This document shows positions 1 through 12,305 of a stretch of DNA of 64,000 nt, piece by piece. The translations under genes were made by a program, and so were the position numbers. The DNA comes from Gigaspora rosea (lineage: Eukaryota; Glomeromycota; Glomeromycetes; Diversisporales; Gigasporaceae): assembly GCA_003550325.1 (NCBI GenBank), contig QKWP01000484.1:117757-181756 (forward strand), in the 5' to 3' direction. Each line of letters opens with the position of its first letter. The stretch's first letter is position 1. Below the pieces are notes generated by a model. It saw only the letters and a program-made list of their open reading frames with translations, had not been told where the DNA came from and did no database searches.

Positions 1-1025
1 AAATCATCACATAGACGGGTAGATACTTTAATTTTTGACATTAAACTTCGAACTTTCTCTACTGAAGAATCAACCATTTCTAATCCCTGTTTGGCGGCCA
101 AGTTGAGCACGTGGGCGGCACAACGATAATGTGAAAACCCAATATTGTCAAATTCATATTGAAGTTCTTCCGTGATTAGCCTTCCACAAACAATCATTGC
201 TGACTCATTATCGGTAGTAAGTGCTAAGACTTTATCTTTGATGTTAAATTCAGCAAGAAGATTATTAATGGCATCTGCCATATTTACACCCGTGTGTCTG
301 TTGGTAAATGGAATGATATCTAGGAGAAAATGACGCATTTTCCAATTTGAATCAACGTAGTGAATCGTAACACCAAGAAATGCTTCAAAATTTCGGGAGG
401 TCCACATATCGGCAGTTAACGAGACTTTTCAGGGGATTCTTGTGATGTCATTAACTGTTTTTACTCTTCTACTTTCAAATTCATCTATAATCATTTTTTT
501 TGCAGCTTGTCGTGTTGGTGTTATATAACGGGGGTCAAGGAACTTAATGAAATCATTAAAATGTTGATTCTCAACAACAGTAAACGGTTGTTGATCAGCA
601 ATAACCCAGGTAATTAATTTTTTATCTCTCTTCTTTTGCTCTTCTTCATTATATGGGTCAGTTCTTGGAATTCTAGAAAAGGGAAGAGTGGTTTGACGTC
701 TTGCGGGTGCACTAATATTATGAGAATAAAGATGTCTTCACAAAGTTGAAACTCCAGTAGTGCTTGAAAAAACAGTATTGCACTGTCGACATACAGGTAC
801 ACCAGAATGGGAATTAGTATTGATATTAAAATGAGGCCAAATTGTTGAACGCTTCTTGTCTTTCCTTCTTGAAGCATAATTATTTTGAGGTGAACTAGTA
901 TTATTTTGGGGCGAACTAGTATTGGCTTCTTGAGAAATCAGGGTATTTAGATCTGAAAAGTTATCTTCTTCTAACAGATCATTCTCGGAATCAGAAAAGT
1001 TATAGTTTTCATAGGTGTTTTCCAT
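1..1025 (-). pseudogene. hAT-family transposase, BED zinc finger; broken, cut by window edge
   Basis: Reading from the ATG at 1025, an acidic N-terminus leads into a BED-type finger (WPHF, then CRQC near residue 78), followed by the hAT core. TADMWTS is at about 403-421, LTTDNESAM at about 208-240 and HYRCAAHVLNLAAK at about 100-140; the last is typical of the hAT RNase H-like domain. The frame is continuous to base 1 except for two TGA codons, at 740-738 (after GVSTL, where a Trp is expected) and 431-429 (just before KVSLTADMW). Both fit G-to-A or C-to-T decay, and no frameshift is seen. The C-terminal part with the catalytic Glu and the dimerisation region lies outside the window. An intact protein of this type would cut and paste hAT elements. 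Here it is a fossil, unless the TGA codons are sequence errors. Confidence 0.88.
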
Positions 1026-2330
1026 ATTTTTTTTTTTATTTTTTTATTTTTTGCAAGAAAAAAGGCCGAGATTTTATATTTTAAATCAAGAATTTTTTTA
1101 TCCTGTACCGGGCATTGATTTATTGAGATAAGTAATTTTTTATTTCTTGAATAAGTTATTGATCACGACTAATACTTTTTTAATTGTCTTATCTAGGGGA
1201 CTTTGTTTTTTTATTTATAATTACAGCATATCTTTAGTTTATAGTAGCCTTATTGTCTTACAAATTCTTATTTTTTACAATCACGCATCATAGTTCATCT
1301 CGAATTGGTTAATTAATACGTGAAAATGTAGCATAATAAGTTCTAGACAAATGCGGCTCTATGACTTAGTAAGTTTCAGTTACCAAAGTTAAATTTTTTT
1401 TTTTGTTTGTTTGTTTTGAAAACAGCGATATCATGACAATGAATAAAAATAGTATCAATTCTGATGCTTGAACAAGAATTCGATGATGATTGAACAAGAA
1501 TTCGTTGATGCTTGAATAAGAATTCGATTTATGGAAGTTTGATCACAAAAATTATAATGTAGATTTTTGTGTTTAAAAAATTATTACATATTGGGAATGA
1601 GAATTCGATTTATAAAAGTCAGATCATAGAAATTATAATGTAAATTTTTGCATTTAACAAAATTATTACATGTTGGGTTATAATAAAATTGCAAGATATT
1701 TGTTGCAGTAATAACGTATGATCTGGTTGTTAATTACGTTTATTATTGATTTTACCTGTTCAATGTGGATTAATTAAATTGTATATATCTTATTGGTTCA
1801 AAGATATTCAAATCTTAAGTAAATGGTGTTTCGGGATTCCTATTTTGTGAACAATTTTTTTTTGTTTTAAATAGTTAAAACCGGCTACTACTGAAATTTC
1901 AGGTTTTATTTTCACATGAAATTCGATCTCGAAAGTACTTTATTTAAACTGTCCGAAACCTGTATCAACTTAAATTTAGTGACTCAATTTAGTAAAGTCA
2001 TACATAAAACCAATTCCGGTAAGTTGGCTTCAGTAAAAAAAATTGTGCAACTAAAGTATTGTTAAAAAAATTTATTTCTAATGCACTTCATATTGCATAA
2101 AAAAAAAAAAACGCTGTTTTTTGCACTTACGATGTTATTCAAATTTCCGTCTATTTTACTGACAGTGAAAATCGCTTTACATGCCAGATGCCAGGTGCCA
2201 GGTATACGTAATAAAATTTTCTTACAAAATAAAATGCGCGAATGCTCTCATGACAACCTGCATATTCGCAATTGTTCCCTGCATATTACCTTGAATCTAT
2301 TAGATTATATAATCGGTTTTATTGTGGGTC
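1026..2330. other. AT-rich intergenic stretch
   Basis: No gene is seen. A diverged tandem duplication lies at about 1511-1589 and 1600-1678 (unit about 89 bp, both beginning gaattcgattta). The rest is homopolymer-rich sequence with short shadow frames. Confidence 0.6.
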
Positions 2331-2945
2331 TGGATCGCGAGATCAAGGATTGGTAACTAGAATTAGAATTATTTCAACAGCGCAATTGCAGATTCCAGTT
2401 TATAAACCGGATCAAAGATTAGATCGTTTTAACATTTCGATATATGGACCTACTTGGACCGGTCCTAATTCTTGGACCGGTAACTACTTGGACCGGTTCA
2501 AAAAACGGTCTGGACCGCGGTCCTTGTCGGACCGTAACATCCCTATACTCGGGACGGTCTCCCCTGTTCGGTTAACTGGTTAACCGGGTAATGACATATC
2601 CCGGGTAGATTCATACCCGGGTAGATTCACCCAAGTAATACCCAGACCGGGTAATCAGATATCAATAATGAATTGTAACTAATAGGTGTCATCAAACCCT
2701 AGGTTTTTATATACCATAACTTAAATTACTTGTTATATGTCGTTGAACAGATTTTATAATATGAATAATATGAATTTTTACACAAACAAAAACTCGAACA
2801 AATATAAAATTTGATTGGCTACCATAATTCTTGTATACAATCACATGACAGCTTACTCGGGTATAACGAGTACCCGAGTATATCCGTGGTTTACTCGCTG
2901 GTTAACCGAGTAACATTTTTTTGACCGAGTACAATCACTAAAATA
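2330..2945. repeat. Palindrome-rich short-repeat clusters (accggtcc, then acccgggta/tactcgggt)
   Basis: A GC-rich patch holds degenerate copies of ggaccggtcc (2440-2530). It is followed by taaccgggta/acccgggta copies (2565-2660) and a third cluster around actcgggt (2855-2935). The sequence ggaccgtaacatccctata at about 2528-2546 resembles a hAT-type right end. No matching left end or target duplication could be fixed, so the element limits are unknown. The open frame across it looks like a by-product of the repeats. Confidence 0.55.
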
Positions 2946-3050
2946 ACATTTACTTAAAAGTATTTTTGAAAAATCAAATATTTGATCAAGCCAGAGATTA
3001 AATAATTCTATTTATTTGATATATATACATATGTATATATGTATAACTAA

Positions 3051-3798
3051 TTTAGGGTATTCTCAAGCAACTCCCTCAATGTGATCTGATAGTGATTGAG
3101 ATGGTGCTCAATTATTACAATTGATTGGAATAATGATTGCAATCATTGTTTGAGCAGACCACCTTTGTTTTACTGTATTATCGCTATGTCTTCAACAAAC
3201 CGTAACAAAAAAAAAAAAAAAAGACAACTATCCAACAAACAAACGTAACCCCTTCTTTGACAACACCCCAACAAACAAGTACCTTTTACGGACTTAACGA
3301 ATATTCATATGTTGTTACAGCAACAATATTCGCAGCTTTTTGCGTCTTTAGCTTCGAACAAGACCAACGCTGAAAATGACGAAGTATTTATTAAAAAGTT
3401 TTTAAAAAAAAAATAAAATAAATAAAAATAACATTAGGTGAAAAAAAATATATATATGGAATTGCCGAATTTGACATAAAAGTTAGAAGATAATAAAAAT
3501 TAGCAAGGTTTACTCTTTGGGTCTCTCGGGATTTTTTTTTATTAGCAATAAGAGTTTCGAATATTAAAACCAAGTAAAAATTTTTTGACGATTGTAATTT
3601 CGCTGAAGATCCATGACGTTAAAGCAAAGTGCTTAAACAGTTTTGGCCAATCAGCGTTAATTCTATGAAAAAAAAGATGGTCTGCGCCTCCAGGCTTTTT
3701 TCAATGAAACGTCAACTCACTGGATCAGTTTTTTCGGCCCCCGACTATTTAAAATTTTATTTCCGATCAATTGATTTAGGCGCTTGAGAACACCCTTA
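3051..3798. mobile_element. Harbinger-like miniature element
   Basis: The left end gggtattctcaagc and the right end gcttgagaacaccc are inverted copies, each bordered by TTA as in PIF/Harbinger insertions. No transposase frame is present. Related ends occur at 10627 (gggagctctcaagcaccc), 12940 and 39200, so this is a dispersed family. Confidence 0.5.
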
Positions 3799-3799
3799 A

Positions 3800-6225
3800 T
3801 CTAAAATTATTTTAATATCTAATCTAATCAAGTATTTGACCATCAAATTTTTGCGTTATTGTATTAGCACTAATGATACAAAAAATGTAGAAAATAGCTA
3901 ATTAAGAACATTAATCACTTTTTTTAACACTAGCCAAAATGGATTTTTATAAAGAAACATACCACTTTGGCTTTTGGCATAAAAAATATTAAATTTAACA
4001 TATCAGGTATATAAAATACTGGATACCGAGATCCGAAATTTTTAAATGTAAATGCATCCTGACTGATCGTTTCAGGATGTAGTGATATAAATCGCACTTG
4101 GGACAAGAATTTTTCTAAAGGTTAATAATGTTTGATGAATGATTCACGAATTTGAAGAATGGCGAAACCTATGACAAGCTATGATAAATAATAGAATCGA
4201 TGATATTGACAAATCATATGGTATTATTTACTCATTTTTCAATTTTTTTTTTTCTATTGACAAATTTATTCGAAATTACCTGGAGGTGTCCTAATTGTCT
4301 GATAGAAAATTAATAAAAAAAAAAAACTTTGCTATAACGATGATAATTTGAAAAATAATTAAAGCTTCAGTATATTATGAAGAAGTTTGTTTGTCATTTT
4401 ATTAACGGAATTGATTTGTAAGGTTTGAGGTTTCGTCTATCATAATAAGGACGTTTCATCATTTCAAACCAATTTCGTCAATATCACTAACGATAAAAAG
4501 AGACATAAACCATATACTGTAAATGTATTACCCCATATTGGAATTAGTGCTACAAGTCTATATTTGTAAAATCAACTTAAATCGGTTAATCAACTTAACC
4601 AAACCGATTTTTATAGAGCTGGCTTAACCTATTATCAAAGTAAACTGCCACTTAACGCTCTGGCAATATCTAATTTTGTAACTAGACGCTATTTTTTTTT
4701 TACTTTGCACTATTAAACATTTTTTAATATGAAAGATACCAATACATCCTAATTATATTGTTACGCATTCGGAGGTTTCCGTCCTTTAGCTAATACAATG
4801 TGGGCCAAAACCACTGTTTGCCATTTTCTGATTAAATTATACGCAGTACAAACTTATATATATATATATATTAACTTAATAATACATTGAAATTTCAATT
4901 CTTCAAAGATATAATGCTCTAAAAATAGAATAAAAACCAATCAGAAAATTGTCAATTTAGCTTGGCAAATGGAATTCAAGCATGTGACCTTGTTCGTACA
5001 AAAAAAAAATTATAACAATATCTACCGGTAAAAATAAATAAAAAATCTCAATCGAATTTTCTCAAAATTAAAATCTCCTTTCAAACAGCGATGTTCCCAC
5101 TGATATTATGAAGCATGATTGGAACCTTTAAAGAAAATCGACTTTGACTAAAAACTGAAATTAATAATCGACTCAAGTCGACTTAGCCAAATCGAATTTT
5201 GAAGATCAATCCAGTTCACTAATTATAGGAATCAACCCGATTCAGAATCAGACTGTCAAACTTCTCATCCAAGACTGTCCTGATTCCGATTCAGGACAAA
5301 TTCAAATCCGAGGTACAACTTTACAATCTAGTTATTCAATTATGATGATGAAATCAGATGATACTGAAATTTTTGGTCTCTTTTTAAAAAATATAAATCC
5401 TACTAAATACTAAAACCCACATATACTCTAATTATAAACCCTAATCCAACCATAAAAAAAAAAGCTCCCTAAAAAAGTTTAAATTTCATATTAATAAGTT
5501 CCAATTATTAATAATATTTTCGTACTAAATTTAGCTGTTTCACAATAATTTGTATAAACTTTTTACAAAGCATATATTATTCAAATGGAGTTTGTTAACA
5601 TTAACGTTAAATAATTTTTTTATTCCTTAATAGGATGCTTCGGGCGTTTATGCACGTATATATGTACGGACTGTACTGTACGTACTGTGAACTTACATTT
5701 TGTTTAATAATAATATAAATGTAGGCCAATTCTGGCTAAATGATTAACCGGATCAAGATTGGCCAAAATTTACCTGCGGCTCGGCCTAATGCTCGGATCA
5801 GCTGATATTGACTAAGCCGACTAAGGCCATTTCTGCGCCCGTAAATGATGACGAATGCATATTAAGTATTTATTGATTTTTATTACAATTGTGATAATTG
5901 TGATGATCGCAGCATTTTATATTAATATTTTGCTGCGTATTAATAATCACAACTTTTGAAAAAGGAAGCTATTGGAAATAAGTAATTTTATAGATTTAAA
6001 ATTAATTACCTGGTAAAGCAAATTAGCAAAACAAACCCATTTCTTTCCTTGCCACAATTAGTTATTCTAAATTATATCAAAAATGCGCATTAGGAAAAGT
6101 TCATGCCCAATCAAAAATCCCTTAACAAGTTACAAATAATTGGGGTCAGGTGAGTCATAACCAGACTAAATTGAAACAATGGGATGATCTAAATACAGTA
6201 GGGCACAGTTATTGTGAGTCACCAA
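3800..6225. other. AT-rich intergenic stretch
   Basis: No gene is recognised. A small ggccaa/ggctcgg repeat patch lies at 5725-5825. The sequence tgttacgcattcggaggtttccgt at about 4760 resembles that at 9417-9450 and may be an old LTR edge. A tatatatatata run is at 4855-4870. Confidence 0.5.
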
Positions 6226-6229
6226 TATG

Positions 6230-6238
6230 TATATAAAG
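6230..6238 (+). promoter_or_regulatory. TATA box of the cyclin gene
   Basis: TATATAAAG lies about 160 bp upstream of the cyclin ATG. This spacing is reasonable for a fungal promoter with a 5' leader. The role is inferred from position only. Confidence 0.45.
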
Positions 6239-6397
6239 CTTTGCTTCAGACCTTTTTTACCACAACTTTTGACAACAATTATTATTTAATACAGAAAAAG
6301 ATACTTAATAAACAAACACGAAAAAACTTTATCGTGTGGACATATATGCTCTCTTGTTAACACACATTTAAAACATTTTCACTCATTCAAATTTAAA

Positions 6398-7328
6398 ATG
6401 TCATCTTATGTATTCAATAATGATCAATTAAAAGACGGTGCGTATGTACAAATTTATTTTTTCTTTTTTTTTTTATTGGCATTTATTTTTTTAAAATAAA
6501 TGTTATAATCTTTATTATCTTTAAACGCTAACGGTATTTTCTTTTTTTTTTTAGCCATTAATTTTAGTGTTAACAATACTTGTAACATACAGGATGATAT
6601 ATTACGTATGATGACTAATAATATCCAATTGACCCAGAATGGTAATGTGATCTCAGCCACTGATAATCAAGAGAAAATCCAGATAGAAAAAGAACAAGAA
6701 TCTGCAGATCAGCAAAATCAGCAGAATCAACGAAAGATTGCTATAATAGAAAACTTAGTTGGTAAGTATATTAAGTTACAGTACAAAACATTAATAACAA
6801 TAAATTATTAATAATAATATAATATAAATTATTTAACATTTTAATACAGATACAACGGCATTAATTATTGATGTGATCTGGAAAAAATTTTCTTTAAAAC
6901 TTAATACACAAGTCATTTCACTTCGTTTATTCATTAAAGAAGTTTTGCGTAGATCAAGAACTTCTTGGACCACCCTTGAAACAGCATTGTTTTATCTTTT
7001 ACGTATAAAACTTCAAATTGCAGCACTTCAACCTGAATCAATGACAATAGAATCCACTACTACGATTAATGAAAAAGGTGATCCGGCTACCTGCGGTCGT
7101 CGAATGTTTCTTGCATCTCTTATAATAGCATCTAAATATCTTCAAGATTGCAATTATTCTAACAGTGCTTGGTCAAAAATATCTGGTTTACCAATACAAG
7201 ATATTAATGCAATTGAACGACGATTTCTTAATCTTATTAATTATAATCTATTTATTAAGGATCATATTTTTAAAAATTGGTCACATTATTTGAGACTACA
7301 TATTTGTCCTATTTCTGAAATGAAGTAA
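6398..7328 (+). CDS. PHO80/PCL-type cyclin, three exons
   Basis: Exons 6398-6437, 6555-6761 and 6850-7328 join in phase (40+207+479 nt) to give 241 residues. Introns begin gtgcgt and gtaagt and end ttttag and tacag. The N-terminus starts MSSYVFNNDQLKD, followed by a Gln/Asn-rich stretch. The cyclin box fills the C-terminal half: TSWTTLETALFYLLRIKL, then GRRMFLASLIIASKYLQD, then NYSNSAWSKISGLP, and finally IERRFLNLINYNLF. This order and wording are typical of Pcl/Pho80 cyclins, which bind a Pho85-type cyclin-dependent kinase and direct it in cell-cycle or nutrient signalling. The start was chosen because exon 1 has a good donor, lies downstream of a TATA box and keeps phase. An ATG at 6608 is also possible. 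The exact Pcl subtype cannot be given. Confidence 0.88.
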
Positions 7329-7516
7329 TGCAAAAAGATGCTTTTAATATTGACGAAAATCAACGAGCTATCACACAATTTGTCAAATGTCATGTGTGAA
7401 ATTAATGTACTACCGTATGTTGTACATATACTTAACTTTCAGCTGTTAGTGGATTCTTTTTAATTTTAGTGCCGTAAAACTTGTTTATGGGGGTTTTGTT
7501 TTTGCTGAAATTGTTT

Positions 7517-7522
7517 AATAAA
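7517..7522 (+). terminator. Poly(A) signal of the cyclin gene
   Basis: AATAAA about 190 bp after the cyclin stop codon, followed by A-rich sequence. It is the likely polyadenylation signal, judged by position. Confidence 0.45.
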
Positions 7523-7529
7523 AAATAAA

Positions 7530-8495
7530 AAATCAAAAAAAAAAATTCATTTTATCCGGTATATGGTAAAAAACCTTACTAATAGTTTCGTTATATCGGG
7601 GTAATTTAATCATAAAAATTTGAAATGGCCTTCGTTATGCAATTAGTGTCCATTACATCGAGGTTGAGATTATGTTTAGATGTACTACATATAGTATATT
7701 CAGTACTTCCGAATATTACTATATCAGATATCGTATCTGGTATATACGTTGTACGCACGTACTTATCAGTTATGAGAAATAATTAAGGATTTTCCTAATC
7801 TAATATGTATATATTTAATACAGTAATATATGTAATATGTGCATTGACTTATATTCATATAATTTCTAAATTTGGTGACAATTAAATTTATTATTGATGA
7901 TGTAATACGAAACTTCACCTAAAATATAAATCGTCACACAAATTTCAAACTTCCATTAGTTTTATTAGTTTAAAAAATGTACGCCCATTGACGTGTTAAG
8001 GTATATGTGCATATATGTACTTACGTGCCCTAATCAAAACGATATATTTATTTATTTATTAATCTATATAATATCCCTACAATAAACTAATTAAAATAAA
8101 TGACAAAGAAAAAACTACTCAATTTATCCTAACTAGAAGAATCATACGATGGTAAAATCATTCGATATACCTGAAATTTCCATGTCTTTGCCTTTGCAAT
8201 ACTTATTTAGTAAATGACATTACATATTAAGATTCATAGTTTATCTACTCAAGAACGAATCAATCATTCAATAATCTAATTGTCACAATAGTTGAAATCA
8301 TTCGATAATTGAAATCATTACATAAAAAATCATTCGATAATTGAAATCATTAAATATGAAATCATTCGATAATTGAAATCATTAAATATGAAATCATTCG
8401 AAAAAAAAAATAGTTCTATAATTAATAAATAAAAAATCATTTGATAATTTTAAAAATCATCCGACAATTGAAATCATTCGATAATAAATGCTCAA
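7530..8495. repeat. AT-rich stretch with attcgataattgaaatcatt repeats
   Basis: No gene is seen. Degenerate copies of aatcattcgataattgaa cluster at about 8240-8490. Sequence near 7550-7680 (gttatatcggggtaattt, attacatcgaggttgag) recalls pogo/Tigger-type ends but is too diverged to delimit. Confidence 0.45.
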
Positions 8496-8640
8496 GTAGG
8501 ATTAGCACAATGAAGGTAAGATAATGATCATTTGTGTGACGAATTCTAGATTCGATCCCTGAATATTTTGGGGTCCTACCTAGTTAATGATGTTTATGCG
8601 TCTATGAGTGACAAAGTACCTATTTATAATATATATATTG
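8495..8640 (+). mobile_element. tRNA-derived SINE head
   Basis: An A-box-like attagcacaatgaagg (8501-8516) and a B-box-like agattcgatcc (8548-8558) sit about 32 bp apart, as in an internal RNA polymerase III promoter. The sequence does not fold as a proper tRNA, so it is read as a SINE head rather than a tRNA gene. Confidence 0.45.
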
Positions 8641-8784
8641 AGTATATTAACTACGTATATATACACGTGTAATCACAAATTACATAATACACCCTTAAAT
8701 GAATACTAATTCTTGTAATTCTTGCTTTTGTTTGTGGTATAAATTCTTAGTTCCCAACTATATATTATGAAAAACTTTGCAAAC

Positions 8785-9030
8785 TCTAGGTAGAAATAGG
8801 ATTGGATCTGTCCTGGCAAAGACAGGTCCGGACCGTTCTTTGAACTGGGACTGAAATTTATTCGGTCCTTGGTTTTGAACCAGTCTGGACCGGTCTGGAC
8901 CAAAATCTCAGCTGGTCAAAATTGTCATAGCCTGTTGTGATTACATCATTATATATAGGATATATAATTATCATAACTGCGGCATTCGAAAGACTGTTAA
9001 GAACCGGACCTGCCCAACTCTAGGAAGGAA
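8785..9030. repeat. ggtccggacc repeat cluster, possible hAT miniature element
   Basis: Degenerate copies of ggtccggacc and ccagtctggaccgg lie between taggattggatctgtcc at about 8797 and a weakly inverted ggacctgcccaactcta at about 9007-9023. The candidate flanking 8-mers match only in part, so the limits are tentative. Confidence 0.4.
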
Positions 9031-9411
9031 AAAAAAAAAAAACCAAAAAACAAAACAAATATTGAGTGGTTTCAAAATTAAAAAAATAATAATAATAATA
9101 TAGCGTATTTCAAAAATATAATTAAAAATTTTATTTTTATTCAAAATTTTGAAATTAGAGATCTTTCATTTCGAACTTTTTGATGATAAAGATCATTATT
9201 TAGATTATCAGAAAATGAAATGAAAAAAATTATTCAGTCGATACACTGTCGATACTGAAGACTTATGCATATAGACAGTATATGCGTTGGATATACGATC
9301 TACATACTGCATAGATTACATTCTTGATACTATGCCACCCTATAGCCATAAGCGCATCAAAAAAGTAACTATCGTTTTTACCCCTCCTTAGCGATCCCTA
9401 TAAGAATCATT

Positions 9412-9760
9412 TTTGTGTTACGCAACATATACCAACACACGGGAGTTTCCGTTACGAATAAGAACACTATTGGACGTCGTCCTGGGAGTTGAATATGTTG
9501 AGGGTCGCCTTAGACCAGTGGCAGGGTGTGAAAACTGAATCTTAAAGAGGTAAACGGTGGGATAACCGGTACCATGTGAGGAAGTAAACCTAGAATTACG
9601 ACTGCCTCTAGTAATAACTGATAAACTAGCCACCTGCATAATATATGGCAGATATAATAGTTGTAGCATAATAGTTAGGATAGCTAAATTAAGATAGAGT
9701 TTGACTCGAGGATAATTTAGTCCTTCACAGAATAATATTAGAATTTGCATTCGAAGCTAC
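9412..9760. other. LTR-like segment of unknown kind
   Basis: A less AT-rich segment begins tgttacgcaacatatacc and contains ggagtttccgtt, also seen near 4760. The minus-strand open frame here (110 codons) matches nothing I recognise. A degraded LTR edge is a guess. Confidence 0.25.
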
Positions 9761-9769
9761 AAAATGTAA

Positions 9770-10080
9770 TGAACTACAGAGATTATAATGTGAACAAAGA
9801 GTTCACTCTTAAAAAAAAAAAAAAAAAGAATCAATTTGTGTTAATAATTAAACCAATTTTTTTTATATTTATATCAGTATGCATCGACTGTAATTACCTA
9901 TTTCTATCGAAATCGAATTTCCGCATTTTAATCTCAAGATTTGATTGTATGAATTTGAATTATATACAAATAGAATCAATCTATTGTCGCATTTTTTAAT
10001 AAGAATTATAAACAACCTTATACGGTAAAAAAAAGCTCAATAAGCTTAATATGAAGCAAAATATAGTTAAAATAGAGTCG
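9770..10080. other. AT-rich stretch
   Basis: Poly-A run and AT-rich sequence; nothing recognised. Confidence 0.5.
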
Positions 10081-10085
10081 TGTAG

Positions 10086-10270
10086 AGGTTCAATCCGGAT
10101 AAATTTGTCATCCGTTTATCCGTATCTGAATTATCCGGCTAATTCGGATTGGATAAACAGTTCCAATATCCGGATAATCCGTAAAATGATATTCGCTATC
10201 CGTTATCCGAGTATCCGATCCGAAAATTTATCCGGATATCTGATAATGATATTGATGGAACCTACTTTTG
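10086..10270. repeat. tccggataa repeat cluster, probable hAT miniature element
   Basis: About a dozen copies of atccggataa/ttatccggat in both orientations lie between tagaggttcaatccgg (from about 10085) and an inverted gatggaaccta (about 10253-10263). The architecture resembles the better-defined elements at 50620 and 59460. No convincing target duplication was found. Confidence 0.45.
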
Positions 10271-10679
10271 TGATTGCCAATTGTTTTAGAAAATCCATCC
10301 ACGATCAAAAAAGTTTATAATTTTTGCATTTAAGTTTCATATTATCACGCAACTGAAATAATTTATCATTAAAATTCCCCGCTCTGTGGGATATTCCGTA
10401 GTGTACTCAAAAGAGGCGTGGGATTTTTTAATTAGGTGGTCGTGAAACAATCTTGCATGTAAGGACAATTCAGTCATTTTCTACTCTATTTATATGCTAG
10501 ATCTACTAATTCTACTTACTAATTTTACCTAATTATATTATATGCGATCTCCCGATTTAACAATGCGTCGACGATCTTGTTTTTTATTCGTGCGATAATA
10601 TACCTATAATTTTTATTGTTTTAGGGAGCTCTCAAGCACCCAAATTAATAGGTCTGAGTTCAATTTTTGGTTAGTAGAA

Positions 10680-11039
10680 AATGAGATGCCGTGAACGAAG
10701 TCACGTGGTAGCCATTCGTCACACCGGGCCATGACGTAGATATGAGTTATTGGTGATTGAAATTGGAGAGTAGGGGAGTCAGGTGAGAATGAGGTATTGC
10801 GTGTGAATTACTGATACGGTTGAATAAGTATAAGGTATTGGTGACGGAGTTGTATGAACATGGAAGTCATAGGAGATGGTTATTTAAGGAAAAGGGAGTG
10901 AGAATTTGTTCTCCCTCTTTTGTTTTTGCTGCTGAACCCGATGCAAGTCTAGCTTTGTCGTTAGTACCTGCTCACCCACCGCTGAGAACAGTTTTCGGTG
11001 GTTTAGGTTGATTAACGGGGGTGATCGATAGCCCAGATG
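10680..11039 (+). repeat. Dispersed LTR-like repeat, copy A, left part
   Basis: Similar to 37520-37935: both share gatgccgtgaac, agtataaggtatt, a cttttgt..gctgct segment and cgatagccc. The length and the wide separation of the copies suggest solo LTRs. Copy A is interrupted at 11040 by a hAT element and seems to resume at 12306, with ctcggatatcgaag shared with copy B. Confidence 0.5.
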
Positions 11040-12297
11040 TAGAGTTGTTAACGGCTCATTTGAAGCCGGCTTCAGCTGCATAATAGAGCCAAGCCGGTCC
11101 AAGCCGAGGTGCTATAGTGATTGAGCCGAATCTTGAGTTGCAGCTTAATTTGTGGCTTGAGATAGCTTAGAGCCGCAGCTTAACTGTGGCTCAGCTTAAG
11201 CTGCAAGCTCATGATTATACTGTTCTCATAATTCTGGGACAACTGATAAAAATTTGGCCGAAATTAATTCGGCCGAAGTCGATAAGTTATTGATTTCGGG
11301 ATATACGTAGTTTACAGTAATGAGGTGACTAATATATATTACAATACAGCAATAAGAAAATATCGACATGCACTTGTAAGTCATAAACTTTCAATTCCTA
11401 TTCTTTGGCAAAATCCATTTTCGCTCAAACGAAGCCTTTATTCATTTCTAATTATTTTCGACGAATTGTCAAGGACGAAAAATTCGTTTTTTAAAAAAAA
11501 ACTAACCTAAATTTCGATTCCTATTCTTTGGCAAGATCCATTTTCATTCAAACGAAGCCTTATTCATTTCTAATTATTTTTCGACGAAATTTTGTTTTTA
11601 AAAAATTATGTAAAATTTCAATTCCTATCCTTTGACAAGATCCATTTTCATTCAAACGAAGCCTTATTCATTTCTAATTATTTTTCGACGAAATTTTGTT
11701 TTTAAAAAATTATGTAAAATTTCAATTCCTATCCTTTGACAAGATCCATTTTCATTCAAATGAAGTCTTTATTCATTTCTAATTATTTTTTGACATTTTG
11801 TTTTTTAAAAAATTGTATGAAAAATTGTATAAAACTTCAATTCCTATTCTTTGGCAAGATCCATTTTCGTTCAAACGAAGGCATCTATTCATTTCTAATT
11901 ATTTTTCGCTTCTTGTCGAAGAAGAAAAATTCGGGTTTAAAAAAATTAAACGAAATTTTGATCCTATTCTTTGGCAAGCCATTTTCGTTCAAACGAAGGC
12001 ATTTATTCATTTCTAATTATTTTTCATTTCTTGTCAAGGACGAAAAATTCGTTTTTTAAAAAAAAACTAACCTAAATTTCGATTCCTATTCTTTGGTAAG
12101 ATCCATTTCGAACATTTCAGTTGTCCCAGAATTTATGAGAAAAGCTGTAATACTGACGCAGATCAATAATTACTGGAGCCATGGTTTGAGCCATGGTTTG
12201 AGCCATAGCTTAAGCCGTGACTTCAATAGCCATGGCTCAAGCCGGAGTCACGGCTTTTAAAAGCCAAGCCAAGCCGTTCAAGCCATTAACAGCTCTA
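11040..12297. mobile_element. Non-autonomous hAT element with tandem-repeat core
   Basis: The ends are inverted: tagagttgttaacggct at 11040 and agccattaacagctcta ending at 12297. The flanking 8-mers cccagatg and cacggatg match at 6 of 8 positions. Inside are agccgg/catggctc palindromic repeats next to each end and a second inverted pair (ttctgggacaactga at about 11232; its complement at about 12118). Between them lie six to seven diverged copies of a 105-125-bp tandem unit containing attctttggcaagatccatt (11390-12110). No transposase is encoded. The element splits an older LTR-like repeat. Confidence 0.7.
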
Positions 12298-12305
12298 CAC
12301 GGATG

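Noticed and set aside
9418..9750. 110-codon minus-strand frame
   Set aside because: Looks like a chance frame in a possible LTR remnant; no motif recognised.
10820..11102. Small frames on both strands near 10.8-11.1 kb
   Set aside because: They lie in a dispersed LTR-like repeat and are not conserved in the second copy at 37520.
11390..12110. CRISPR-like array
   Set aside because: The 105-125-bp units are contiguous diverged tandem repeats without regular spacers, in a eukaryotic transposon.
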